A model generated the notes under the pieces. The model was not told the origin of the DNA, did not search any database, and worked only from the letters and a program-made list of their open reading frames with translations. The position numbers and the translations under genes were made by a program. Below are positions 33,656 through 42,180 of a stretch of DNA of 64,000 bases, one piece after another. Numbering within the stretch: the first letter of the stretch is position 1; each line of letters opens with the position of its first letter. The stretch spans positions 4,092,501 to 4,156,500 of the forward strand of contig NZ_AP025344.1 of NCBI RefSeq assembly GCF_021654795.1, given 5' to 3'. The stretch is from Paenibacillus dendritiformis. Its GTDB lineage: Bacteria; Bacillota; Bacilli; Paenibacillales; Paenibacillaceae.

Positions 33656-34240
33656 TTAAATTAAACCTTCTTTTTGCATATCTTCAATAATCGAGTCTGT
33701 AGAGGTCAATCCCCGATGGATTATGCGATCATATATATGATAGCTGCAGCCATAAGGCACTCTGTCACAATTGGTTAGTTCCATGACTTTATTTTTAGCA
33801 GCAATGGCTAATATTCGTTGTTCGTACGACATCGTCTTCTTAAGATATGAGATATTCAATACTTCAGATCGGTAATCTTCTTTATTCAGTGCTTTAATAT
33901 CAATTTTCCATTTATTAGAATTATAAACCAGTTGTATGCCCCAATAGAAACCTGCACGCTCCGGCCTTGTCCTGTATTCATTTTTAAATAACATCCGCTC
34001 AATACATGGGGCTTGTGATAATTCTTTCCCGATCAGAAAAAACTGCTCGACATTATTTTCCTTAAGCATAATCGAAATATCAATATCAGGCCAAACCATT
34101 GTACGATTGGCATAACTGCCCACAAACGTGATTTCCTTAGCATATCTGCTTAAAATATGCATTAACTGTAACGAATTAAGTAAACGGTCTGCCTCGTGTA
34201 ACAGCTTTTCGCTCGCGATGAGATATTGCTCAGGTAACAT
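33656..34240 (-). CDS. Minimal nucleotidyltransferase (pol-beta fold)
   Basis: 194 residues from ATG 34240, with AAGGAG eight bases upstream. The nucleotidyltransferase signature is clear: F-V-G-S-Y-A-N-R-T-M-V-W-P-D-I-D-I-S, that is G41-S42 then D52-x-D54, with a third acidic strand at K-W-K-I-D-I-K. Enzymes of this type adenylylate sugars, antibiotics or proteins. Inside this operon it could activate or modify a sugar intermediate, or act in self-resistance as the ANT enzymes do. Which of these is right cannot be told. Confidence 0.8.
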   Translation of the reverse strand: MLPEQYLIASEKLLHEADRLLNSLQLMHILSRYAKEITFVGSYANRTMVWPDIDISIMLKENNVEQFFLIGKELSQAPCIERMLFKNEYRTRPERAGFYWGIQLVYNSNKWKIDIKALNKEDYRSEVLNISYLKKTMSYEQRILAIAAKNKVMELTNCDRVPYGCSYHIYDRIIHRGLTSTDSIIEDMQKEGLI

Positions 34241-34280
34241 ATCCCCGCTCCTTAATCAGCATCCCTTTTGACCCAAAAAA

Positions 34281-35360
34281 TCAGGATATACTGCATATCG
34301 TTTCCACTCTCTCGATTTTATCTTGATCATAATCCATCCCAAGGCCAATGATGCTCCCTATTTCCAGTAAATCTCCTTTTGGAGCGACAGGATTCTTATA
34401 GAAGCATTGTCTTCGGGGCTCAATCGTAATATGATATTCAACCATTGGAAGCGTATCAGATGGTTGAGACGCCGCTAGATGCAATGCGGGCAGCAGGTTA
34501 TGACCGTGCGGGATTATCCGTTTTCCGAAAGCTTTTGCAAGTCCCAATATCTTCATCGCTTCGGTAATGCCTCCACACCTTCCTATATCCGGTTGGAGGA
34601 ATACAACTCCTGAATTGGTGGCGAAAGGGGTGAACTCATACACATGGGACAGGTGCTCGCCAAATGCTAACGGAAGCAAGCTCGAACTCAAATTCATGTT
34701 GATGTAGCTTTCTGACGGCAGCGGCTCCTCGATCCAGGTTATTTTTAAATCTTTCGTATAGTTTACAAAAGCAAGAAATTGATTATAGTTCCACTTGCCA
34801 AATACATCAAACATAAAATTGCAATCAGGGACTCCCTCAACCAATTCCCTAACGTTGCGAGCATGCTCCTCAATGTTACCGTGATATTGAAAACGCAGTG
34901 GCCATTTTTGAAACTCAAATCCTGACATATAGTACTGTTTGGCAATCGATACTGCTCCTTTTTCAGCTTCATTGAAGCCAAGCATACTAGCATAACATGG
35001 AACCGAAGAGCGGGTACGGCCGCCAAGGAGCTCATAAACAGGAGCATGAAAGTACTTTCCTTTAATGTCCCATAGCGCACAATCAATAGCACTCATAAAC
35101 TCCATAAATAATCCGGTTCTTCCCCCTAACTGGGAATCCCAAAGAATCTTCCAAATCGCCTCAGTTCGCAACGGATCTTTATCAAGCAGAAGTCTGCAGA
35201 GCTCCATATAAGCGGAAAGATATGGCTTGTACACAGGACCAAAAAAGCCTTGAAACTCCTCTGACGTCTTGATAAGCAGGAAGTAAGATGAAATGGACTC
35301 ACCCTGGAAACCAACGGTGACTTTTTCAAATACGGCCTCTTTAATTAATAACCTGCTCAT
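34281..35360 (-). CDS. Enolase-superfamily sugar-acid dehydratase (mandelate racemase group)
   Basis: 359 residues with an N-terminal capping domain and a C-terminal barrel. Visible active-site residues are K152 in F-Q-K-W-P, metal ligands D185 (F-M-F-D-V-F), E211 (W-I-E-E-P) and E235 (F-G-E-H), D258 (Q-P-D-I-G-R-C-G-G) and H285 (I-I-P-H-G-H). The K-W-P and histidine pattern resembles rhamnonate/sugar-acid dehydratases, which turn aldonic acids into 2-keto-3-deoxy acids. Its place in a biosynthetic operon rather than a catabolic one is unusual. The ribosome site is weak and overlaps the radical SAM gene end. Confidence 0.85.
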   Translation of the reverse strand: MSRLLIKEAVFEKVTVGFQGESISSYFLLIKTSEEFQGFFGPVYKPYLSAYMELCRLLLDKDPLRTEAIWKILWDSQLGGRTGLFMEFMSAIDCALWDIKGKYFHAPVYELLGGRTRSSVPCYASMLGFNEAEKGAVSIAKQYYMSGFEFQKWPLRFQYHGNIEEHARNVRELVEGVPDCNFMFDVFGKWNYNQFLAFVNYTKDLKITWIEEPLPSESYINMNLSSSLLPLAFGEHLSHVYEFTPFATNSGVVFLQPDIGRCGGITEAMKILGLAKAFGKRIIPHGHNLLPALHLAASQPSDTLPMVEYHITIEPRRQCFYKNPVAPKGDLLEIGSIIGLGMDYDQDKIERVETICSIS

Positions 35361-35368
35361 GATTTAAA

Positions 35369-36454
35369 TTACCAACCGGAATAAGGTATTGGACGGCCAT
35401 CGAAGGTAAAGTACCATAAGCTTCGATAACATTCCCAAGTGGTCGCTTCCAAGCCATATTTAATTAATAGCTTTTCTATTTCTAAACGCATTTTTAGATA
35501 CCATTCAATGGTATTGGCCCCTTCCGCGGCAAACATCTGCATATATTCGTTATGTGCCTGAAACAGGTTAATTGACGGCATTCTGTTAGAGTGAGCCAAG
35601 AGCATATCCAAACCATGAAGTGCAGCTGGTTCATTGTCCAGGCCCAAAATATAGGTAAATGTCGCATCAAGCCCGTGCTCCCTTGCTCTCTCTAATAAAT
35701 CGACCATCATGGGAAGCGTTAAATCTGCCTTCGTACTCTTGAGGATGGTCTCCCTGTTGGTCAAACACTCAACGGTGAGAGTAAGCTTAAATTTCCCTAT
35801 ATGTTCGATAATTTGTTTAAACCCTTCATTACTGCGCAAAACAGAGCCTAGATAGTTAATTTCTCCTTGAAAGTTAAAGCCGTTCAGCGTGTTTTTCACC
35901 ATCATTAGGTGCTTGATGGCTAACTCCTCATAATAAAAGCACCCCGTTGAGAGGCATATTTGTTCAAGAGACGAAAGATCCTTCCACCCCTTTTCAGATA
36001 GTAATATCGAGAAGTATTGAGTAAGGTCATCCAACACTCTTAAACGCGGATCTTCCGATATTTCAAGGGTGTTATAGCAGAAAACACATCCCGTGCACAT
36101 GCTGCGGGCATTGGAATTTAGAGTTATGACTTTTTCATATTTCCTGAAGTAACTCACAACAACATCATCATTCTCCAATTCAAAGACATCTGCAAAATGC
36201 TCACCATTAAACAGAATTCTTTTATCCTCCAAATAAAAGGGGGAATTACGCTGATGCACTGGAACGATGATTCTAAAAGTATATTCAGGCTTATCTTTTA
36301 CCTTAAGAAACATCCTCATCCGGGGGTACGTGTGCTGCGAATTAACTCCGCACAAATTTAGTGCAATCAATAGAATGTCTTCAATATTAATTCCATAACG
36401 ACTTGACAATTCTAATGCATGTCCCTGATTAATCGTAATATCTTGTGATGTCAC
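35369..36454 (-). CDS. Radical-SAM-like enzyme with CX2CX2C motif
   Basis: 361 residues from GTG 36454; GGGAGGG is nine bases upstream (GTG 36457 is an alternative). An N-terminal domain of about 100 residues precedes a partial TIM barrel. The iron-sulfur motif is S-M-C120-T-G-C123-V-F-C126-Y, spacing CX2CX2C rather than the standard CX3CX2C. Later segments (L-E-Q-I-C-L-S-T-G-C, then T-V-E-C-L-T-N-R-E, then L-D-A-T-F-T-Y-I-L-G-L-D) agree with the radical SAM core. It would be expected to start radical chemistry on a small substrate. The neighbouring dehydratase and ACP suggest a sugar-derived acyl unit. Confidence 0.72.
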   Translation of the reverse strand: MTSQDITINQGHALELSSRYGINIEDILLIALNLCGVNSQHTYPRMRMFLKVKDKPEYTFRIIVPVHQRNSPFYLEDKRILFNGEHFADVFELENDDVVVSYFRKYEKVITLNSNARSMCTGCVFCYNTLEISEDPRLRVLDDLTQYFSILLSEKGWKDLSSLEQICLSTGCFYYEELAIKHLMMVKNTLNGFNFQGEINYLGSVLRSNEGFKQIIEHIGKFKLTLTVECLTNRETILKSTKADLTLPMMVDLLERAREHGLDATFTYILGLDNEPAALHGLDMLLAHSNRMPSINLFQAHNEYMQMFAAEGANTIEWYLKMRLEIEKLLIKYGLEATTWECYRSLWYFTFDGRPIPYSGW

Positions 36455-36480
36455 CACGTAAATCCCTCCCAAGTTTTTAT

Positions 36481-36951
36481 TTATTGCGCGGACGGTTTAC
36501 TCTTTCCGTCTTTTAGCCGGTTATTTTTTATAATACATGCTGCTATTATCGCCTGTATTCTTTTATCCCTTATCTCCTTGCTACTTGCTTCGGTGACGGA
36601 ACTAAACAATTGCTGCTTCTCGGCAAAGGTCAGTATATCGATACTAATGCCCCTCTTATCCAACTCTCGTAAAACCTCTTCCGGAGCTTTTTGAGTAGGA
36701 AGACCAATATTTTTTACAGCGACATTTACGTTTACTTCTTCCCCCAATTCGATTCGATACTTTTCCAACCACTCAGGTGTGAGTGTAATATATACTAAGC
36801 CATGTTGCTCTGTTAACCACCCCTCATATGGATAACTATTCAGTGTGCCTTTAACCAGTCTGATTCTGACATCCCCGAGCAAGTGCTTAGGAACTTCAAT
36901 GACCTGCAAACTATTATATTTGCTCACAGTCCCCGTCCACTGAATAACCAT
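36481..36951 (-). CDS. DUF1905/YdeI-OmdA-like protein
   Basis: 156 residues. An N-terminal beta-rich domain (G-W-L-T-E-Q-H-G-L-V-Y-I-T-L) is followed by P-E-E-V-L-R-E-L-D-K-R and a C-terminal helical pair with K-E-I-R-D-K-R-I-Q-A-I-I, the layout of the OmdA/YdeI family, otherwise linked to bacteriocin protection or of unknown role. In this operon it may act in self-protection, but that is only suggested by the name of the family. ATG 36951 has AGGAGG nine bases upstream. Confidence 0.62.
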   Translation of the reverse strand: MVIQWTGTVSKYNSLQVIEVPKHLLGDVRIRLVKGTLNSYPYEGWLTEQHGLVYITLTPEWLEKYRIELGEEVNVNVAVKNIGLPTQKAPEEVLRELDKRGISIDILTFAEKQQLFSSVTEASSKEIRDKRIQAIIAACIIKNNRLKDGKSKPSAQ

Positions 36952-36978
36952 GCCTACCGCCTCCTATATGTGATGCCT

Positions 36979-37239
36979 TTATCGAACACTTTCACTTCTT
37001 TCAGCAGTTACGTAGTCGTGCAGCTTTTTCAATGTATTCAAATTTTCGAATGTTAAATCATCATCATCGATTGTCACGTTAAACTCACTTTCTAGCCGAA
37101 CGATCACTTGGATGAAAGTCATGGAGTCAAAATTCAATAGTTCGACAAAATCGTCATCAAGACCCAGATCGTATATTTCATTGCTGTCTGCTATCTCTTC
37201 AATAATCTTTTTTATTTTATTTAGTTTTTCCTTATCCAA
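36979..37239 (-). CDS. Acyl carrier protein
   Basis: 86 residues from TTG 37239 (GAGGAGGGG six bases upstream); the longer GTG frame at 37269 starts before the ribosome site. Helix 2 starts at the phosphopantetheine serine, S39, in N-F-D-S-M-T-F-I-Q-V. The protein is acidic, with D-D-D-D-L-T near the end. It is a stand-alone carrier that must be armed by a phosphopantetheinyl transferase; the nearest is the Sfp-type gene at 51912-52655. No ligase or ketosynthase is present to load or extend an acyl group. It adjoins the BtrH-like and exporter genes. Confidence 0.88.
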   Translation of the reverse strand: MDKEKLNKIKKIIEEIADSNEIYDLGLDDDFVELLNFDSMTFIQVIVRLESEFNVTIDDDDLTFENLNTLKKLHDYVTAERSESVR

Positions 37240-37269
37240 TACTTTCCCCTCCTCTTTTACATTTATCAC

Positions 37270-38070
37270 TTAACTGCTGGCACTCGTATAATTTTTGATT
37301 CCCCATTTTAAAGCGAAATAAGCCAGAACTCCAAAAATTGAGGCTATAAAAAGTGAATAAGAAACCCAAGAAATTTCAAGTCCTTTGGTTAACAATCTCG
37401 CTGGAAAATCTACAATAATTCCTACCGGTATGAGCGTTGTTATTATCAGCTTGTAGTAACCTGAATAAATGTCTATCGGGTAAATCATGGTTTGGGCAAA
37501 AACAAGAAGGGTGCTTTGTAACTGTGAAATCCTTTTGTACTTAAACGCAACAGAAGTAATAATAATCATTAGGCTAATTAATATCCAATATCCTATCAAC
37601 ACAAGGAAGAGGAGAAGGAGGATTACATCAAATGAAGGAAATTGGAGTTGGAGTTGGTTATATGCATATACAGTAAGAACGATTCCAAAAATAGCAGGCG
37701 ACAATTCCATCAAATTAATATGCTTAAAGGTTAAATAAAATTGGAGGTTGATCGGCTTCAATAAGGAATAGTCCATTGTTCCATCGACAACCGAGGCTTC
37801 AACCCGCTTTAAGCTCGTAAATCCAAAAGCCATAAAGAATGGAAAAATGATCTCATCAATACCTATGAGCAATAACATCTCATATTTTCCCCAGCCATTG
37901 ATCGCAGGAACTCTGGCGAAAATAATGGAGACAAAAGTAATTTGTACAATAATCCAAAGTAAATTAACAACGGTCGAGAGTACAAAGTTAAACCTGTACT
38001 GAGCAAATTGGCGTAGATTTACTTTTACCAGGGAGATGAACACTTGAATATAATAATTTACGTTGCTCAT
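37270..38070 (-). CDS. ABC-2 type exporter permease 2
   Basis: 266 residues, six hydrophobic helices, of the ABC2_membrane_6/DUF990 type (for example G-T-M-D-Y-S-L-L-K-P-I-N after the second helix pair). It follows permease 1 and the ATPase without gaps. The pair forms the membrane part of an exporter that should release the product of this island and may confer self-resistance. ATG 38070 follows GGGGGG by seven bases. Confidence 0.85.
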   Translation of the reverse strand: MSNVNYYIQVFISLVKVNLRQFAQYRFNFVLSTVVNLLWIIVQITFVSIIFARVPAINGWGKYEMLLLIGIDEIIFPFFMAFGFTSLKRVEASVVDGTMDYSLLKPINLQFYLTFKHINLMELSPAIFGIVLTVYAYNQLQLQFPSFDVILLLLFLVLIGYWILISLMIIITSVAFKYKRISQLQSTLLVFAQTMIYPIDIYSGYYKLIITTLIPVGIIVDFPARLLTKGLEISWVSYSLFIASIFGVLAYFALKWGIKNYTSASS

Positions 38071-38074
38071 TCAT

Positions 38075-38854
38075 TTACCCCCCTACCGCCAAATATTTTT
38101 TGCAACCGATTTTAAATAGAAGCACGTTCATCAATGAAAACAAAACCAAATAAAGTCCGGCTTGGAGAATGAACATATTTGCAATGGCTGAAGGCAATTG
38201 GCCGAGTAAAGAGCTTACAGGAACATGTACTAGATATTTAAAGGGCAGCATTTCAAAAATCATTCTAATGTTCTCGGGAATATAACTAAATGGGATTAAA
38301 TTACCTGAAAACACGGAAATGATAACTGAAATAATATAGGAGAGTCCACTTATTTCAATGACATAAAAAGATAGATTATGAATAAACAGTTGAATATTAA
38401 AGAAAAGAGCAAAACTAATGATGATAAACAACAACGAGTAAATGTCGAGATTAGGAACAATCACATAATCATGGTATATATACATAAGAAGTATTGTTGC
38501 AGGAATGAGCTTTACCAATGAAATTATTTTCAAAGCAGCAGCCCTTGTAAATTCAAGGTTAATGATACTTACAGGTTTCAGCAGTTCAGCAGAAAGGGTG
38601 CCCAATCGGATTTTATCAGCAATTATCAGCCGGTGTTCCGTAATTTGTATTAGCACAAAAGAGACAATGAAATAGGTAATAATAAAGTTAATTTCTTGCG
38701 ACGAAGAGTTCGGCGAATTTTTTATTATGGCACTCCACAAAAATATTTTTACTAGCATCGGGACGATTTGTGCCAAAAATTCCGTGAAAAATGAAAAGCG
38801 AAATATAACTTGCGTCGCTAAAATACACCGAAAATAAGTAATGTATGTTTTCAT
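38075..38854 (-). CDS. ABC-2 type exporter permease 1
   Basis: 259 residues, six hydrophobic helices. It shares with its neighbour the motif R-L-G-T-L-S-A-E-L-L-K-P-V-S, matching the G-x-x-x-x-x-L-L-K-P pattern there, so the two are diverged duplicates. It starts one base after the ATPase stop and is followed four bases later by permease 2. Confidence 0.85.
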   Translation of the reverse strand: MKTYITYFRCILATQVIFRFSFFTEFLAQIVPMLVKIFLWSAIIKNSPNSSSQEINFIITYFIVSFVLIQITEHRLIIADKIRLGTLSAELLKPVSIINLEFTRAAALKIISLVKLIPATILLMYIYHDYVIVPNLDIYSLLFIIISFALFFNIQLFIHNLSFYVIEISGLSYIISVIISVFSGNLIPFSYIPENIRMIFEMLPFKYLVHVPVSSLLGQLPSAIANMFILQAGLYLVLFSLMNVLLFKIGCKKYLAVGG

Positions 38855-38855
38855 A

Positions 38856-39827
38856 CTATTTCTCCGTCTCGGTTAAAAGTGTTAAGATTAGTTCTTCTAT
38901 AGGCTGCTTCTCAATTGTTAAATCCTGAATATTCCCGCTTTGAATTAATTCACTAATCACATCATGCAAATTATCCGGATGTACCGTTAATTTATACATA
39001 TCATTCTTTTTGATAACGTCGAATAATTTATCGCTTACTCTTTTTATTGTTCCTTCATTTGTTTTTACAGAAATATATTTGAACTCCTCTCTTTGTCGAT
39101 AAATATCAGTTATTGGTCCATCGTAAAGAATTTTTCCTTCATTTATGATGACTATTCTTTCACATAATGATTTTATATCTTCCATATAATGACTTGTAAT
39201 AATAGTTGTTGTACGATTAGTTTTCACATACTTTTTTATAAATTCCCGAATAGCAATTTGACTTTTTATATCAAGTCCAATCGTAGGCTCGTCAAGAAAG
39301 AGAATATTGGGTTTATGGATCAAGCTTGCGATGAGCTCCATTTTCATTCTCTCGCCCAAAGATAATTGCCGAACGGGCGTATCGAGACGATGGCTAACAT
39401 CAAGTATGGTAACGAGCTCTTCAATTAATTCATTAAAGTTGTTCATTTCCACGCGATAAATTGCTCTGTTTAAATGGAAGGTCTCCATAGCAGGTATATC
39501 CCACATCAATTGACTTTTCTGTCCTAACACCAGGGATATATTTTTTTTGAAATCTTTGCTTCGTTTGAAAGGCTTATAACCGTCCACAGTTACTTCACCG
39601 GATGTTGGGTGGATCAATCCTGACAATATTTTAAGTAACGTTGTCTTTCCTGCGCCGTTGGGGCCAATGAAACCGATAACCTCGCCATTATTTACTTTTA
39701 GATTAATTCCTTGAAGTGCTTTCACATATTCGTAGTCTGGTTGGATTAAACTCTTGAATGATCCTAAAAATCCGTGCTTTTTTTTGGCGACTTTATATGT
39801 CATGGACAAATCAGTTACCTTAATCAT
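38856..39827 (-). CDS. ABC transporter ATP-binding protein of the island exporter
   Basis: 323 residues. Walker A G-P-N-G-A-G-K-T-T, Q-loop G-Q-K-S-Q, signature L-S-L-G-E-R-M-K-M-E-L, Walker B I-L-F-L-D-E-P-T-I-G-L-D and the H-loop T-S-H are all intact. A C-terminal extension of about 90 residues resembles DrrA-type antibiotic exporters. The TGAATG junction links it to the BtrH-like gene upstream. It powers the two ABC-2 permeases downstream. Confidence 0.92.
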   Translation of the reverse strand: MIKVTDLSMTYKVAKKKHGFLGSFKSLIQPDYEYVKALQGINLKVNNGEVIGFIGPNGAGKTTLLKILSGLIHPTSGEVTVDGYKPFKRSKDFKKNISLVLGQKSQLMWDIPAMETFHLNRAIYRVEMNNFNELIEELVTILDVSHRLDTPVRQLSLGERMKMELIASLIHKPNILFLDEPTIGLDIKSQIAIREFIKKYVKTNRTTTIITSHYMEDIKSLCERIVIINEGKILYDGPITDIYRQREEFKYISVKTNEGTIKRVSDKLFDVIKKNDMYKLTVHPDNLHDVISELIQSGNIQDLTIEKQPIEELILTLLTETEK

Positions 39828-40853
39828 TCATTTTCCTCCACTCGATAAACCAAGCGTATCTATCTCATCGGCAATCTTATTTTCAAGTTCTAAAATTTTC
39901 TGCAAAAATGGCTGCAAGTGCTGAAAGTCGGCGTTTTGGGTCAATACCCTTTTACGTATCCGCAAAGAAATATTTCTCCACATTTTTATTGAAGAATCCA
40001 AATCAGCTTTTAAAAAAGATGGAATGTTCAGCTTTGATAATACATTTATTCTGAATAGCAGAAACGGAAGCAGCTGAAAATTAATTGTAAAATTGAGTCC
40101 CCTAAGCACATAATCTGAATCATTGGCCTCAAAGTAAGATGGCAAATCATTAATAAACAGCATGATCGGAAAGCTTAACCTATGCTTCAACCAACCCAAG
40201 TCAACATTTATCGTCAACAATTTTTCATTTCGGTGTAAATCATTGTAGTGGTTAAGAATATAGTGATCCTTTTTGTAAATCGAATGATGTAACGAGTCCA
40301 ATAGCTGCGCGAAGGGGATCTTATATGGTTTATAAACTTCAGAATCGACAACTTCAAAATATTTTTCACTTAAATCAAACCCTTTGATAATCAATCCATG
40401 AAAATTATGGTGCTTATAATAAAATCGTTTACTTGAAACAAGATAATATTCATCAACACTGAGTAAAACAACACCTGAATTTGTTATGGCTTCCATAACC
40501 TTTTCCAGTATAAGTTGAGGGGGAGAATTATGAGGAACAATTTCAGCATAAATGCTGTATTGATGTTCTAAAAACGATAAGAAAGACAAAAACGTATCTT
40601 TTGAAAAAAGAGGCGTATCATTGGGATCGTATATTCGCAAAGGCTGAAAACGCCAAGGATTGTTATATTTTTCCATTAGTTGCTGGACATTTAGTTGAGT
40701 ATATCTCAATTCACAATCTGCTAGATATAATAGGAGGTTTACAGGGTCTACTGCCGGGAAGAAATATTTGTAAGCGCTGGCGACATAACTCCCAAAACAA
40801 TTAACAAAAGGAAAATTTGAAAAGGCAATATTCAACGTATGGTTGGTTGACAT
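39828..40853 (-). CDS. BtrH-like (C39-fold) protein A, candidate ACP-dependent acyltransferase
   Basis: 341 residues from ATG 40853 (AGGTGG seven bases upstream), overlapping the stop of the glycosyltransferase gene (TAATG). The N terminus has N-C19-F-G-S, as in cysteine-protease-like folds; later come V-V-L-L-S-V-D-E-Y-Y-L, then H-H-N-F-H-G-L-I-I-K-G-F-D and F-E-V-V-D, a Cys-His-Asp arrangement like that of the BtrH N-terminal family. BtrH transfers the side chain from its ACP to ribostamycin in butirosin synthesis. The rest is helical and unassigned. The homologue B at 31334 suggests two acylation steps or two substrates. Function is inferred. Confidence 0.62.
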   Translation of the reverse strand: MSTNHTLNIAFSNFPFVNCFGSYVASAYKYFFPAVDPVNLLLYLADCELRYTQLNVQQLMEKYNNPWRFQPLRIYDPNDTPLFSKDTFLSFLSFLEHQYSIYAEIVPHNSPPQLILEKVMEAITNSGVVLLSVDEYYLVSSKRFYYKHHNFHGLIIKGFDLSEKYFEVVDSEVYKPYKIPFAQLLDSLHHSIYKKDHYILNHYNDLHRNEKLLTINVDLGWLKHRLSFPIMLFINDLPSYFEANDSDYVLRGLNFTINFQLLPFLLFRINVLSKLNIPSFLKADLDSSIKMWRNISLRIRKRVLTQNADFQHLQPFLQKILELENKIADEIDTLGLSSGGK

Positions 40854-42160
40854 TACATTTCCACCTCTGTTTTCCTCGAGTGGCAATCACTTTGTTCTAA
40901 CTCTTTTCTAATCAAAAGAATCCCATCTTGTAGACCGTTTTGAGAAAGAAGAATTCTATCCTTTAACGACGCAATATTTTTTTTGTACGTCATATCGGTC
41001 AACATGCTCTCGATGAGTCCTTCCAGGTCAGAACGCGTAATCTTTCCAATATCCCTCCTTACTCCTATACCCTTATGCTCAACTCTAGCTGCATTTCCCG
41101 GTTGATCATAAATACATGGAAAAACAATCATAGGCACAGCGAAGGCTATGCATTCTTTTATCGTCCCATAACCGCCATGAGTTAGAACCAAATCCGCTTT
41201 TTTAAGAATTTCCAATTGGGGCGCGTAATCGGTGATTAGGATATTGGAAGGAGACGGAGAGTTCATATCAATCTCCTTCGTGCTGCCAATATTGATGATA
41301 GCATTCCATTCGGGTCGGGCAGTAAATGTTTCAATCACAATATTAAAAAAATGCCCGCTCCTGTTATACCGATGACTTAAAGTTCCCAGTGAACAGTATA
41401 TTAAAGGCTTGCAAGGATCGAAATCATCTGGCATGACCGTTCCATCGCTTCGAGTCTCTACGCATAAACCAAGATAAGCAGCATTACGGTTATTAGTAGA
41501 AGCAGAAAATTCAAATTCTCTAGGCCCTAAGACTAATTTAGGAACATCCAAGTATGGCCCATCTATATTATACTTCCACTTCATTCCCCTCTTTCTTGCA
41601 ATTGCGGATAGATCTGAATAGGGAAAATAAAATTTTGATAACAGTGTTGCCGGTTTACAGAATTCTCTTCTCACATATCTCCTGATCCAGATGGATATCA
41701 CTCTAATTTTGCTTTTTAAAGTCTTGTCTGGAATATGCGAAGAAGAATTCGGTGGTATATCACCGTTGATATGAAATGCTCCGCTACAGGTCCAAAAACT
41801 GATTACAGGTATCTTGCATTCGAATGCGGGCAAAAAATAGAGGTTGAATCGAGATATGTCGAAAAGAACTAAATCCACGCAGCGACTTTTTATGATTTCT
41901 TTTAATTCTTCGAAGATTTTATGATACGTTTTCTCCAAACTACGGAAATGATAATTATTCTTCAGGTCTTTCAAATGTTTGTCTGTGCTTGCTGTTAAGG
42001 AAATATACTCAAAACCTTCGGAAACTACAACATTCTCAAGATTCGAAAATCCGGTATACAATATTGTATATCCCTGTCTAATTAGTTCCTTCGATAGCCC
42101 AATTGTTGGAAAGAAATGACTTACTGCCGGATTTAAACAGAATAAAATCTTTTTGTCCAT
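40853..42160 (-). CDS. GT1 (macrolide-type) glycosyltransferase
   Basis: 435 residues in two Rossmann domains. The C-terminal donor site is typical of GT1/MGT enzymes: I-Y-C-S-L-G-T-L, D-Y-A-P-Q-L-E-I-L, then L-T-H-G-G-Y-G-T-I-K-E-C-I and P-C-I-Y-D-Q-P-G-N-A-A-R-V, with the D-Q pair that reads the sugar. The N-terminal acceptor domain opens F-C-L-N-P-A-V-S-H-F-F-P. GT1 enzymes glycosylate small natural products, so it is a core tailoring enzyme of the island. ATG 42160 follows GAGGGG. Confidence 0.88.
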   Translation of the reverse strand: MDKKILFCLNPAVSHFFPTIGLSKELIRQGYTILYTGFSNLENVVVSEGFEYISLTASTDKHLKDLKNNYHFRSLEKTYHKIFEELKEIIKSRCVDLVLFDISRFNLYFLPAFECKIPVISFWTCSGAFHINGDIPPNSSSHIPDKTLKSKIRVISIWIRRYVRREFCKPATLLSKFYFPYSDLSAIARKRGMKWKYNIDGPYLDVPKLVLGPREFEFSASTNNRNAAYLGLCVETRSDGTVMPDDFDPCKPLIYCSLGTLSHRYNRSGHFFNIVIETFTARPEWNAIINIGSTKEIDMNSPSPSNILITDYAPQLEILKKADLVLTHGGYGTIKECIAFAVPMIVFPCIYDQPGNAARVEHKGIGVRRDIGKITRSDLEGLIESMLTDMTYKKNIASLKDRILLSQNGLQDGILLIRKELEQSDCHSRKTEVEM

Positions 42161-42180
42161 AGGCCCCTCTTTATTCGTTT

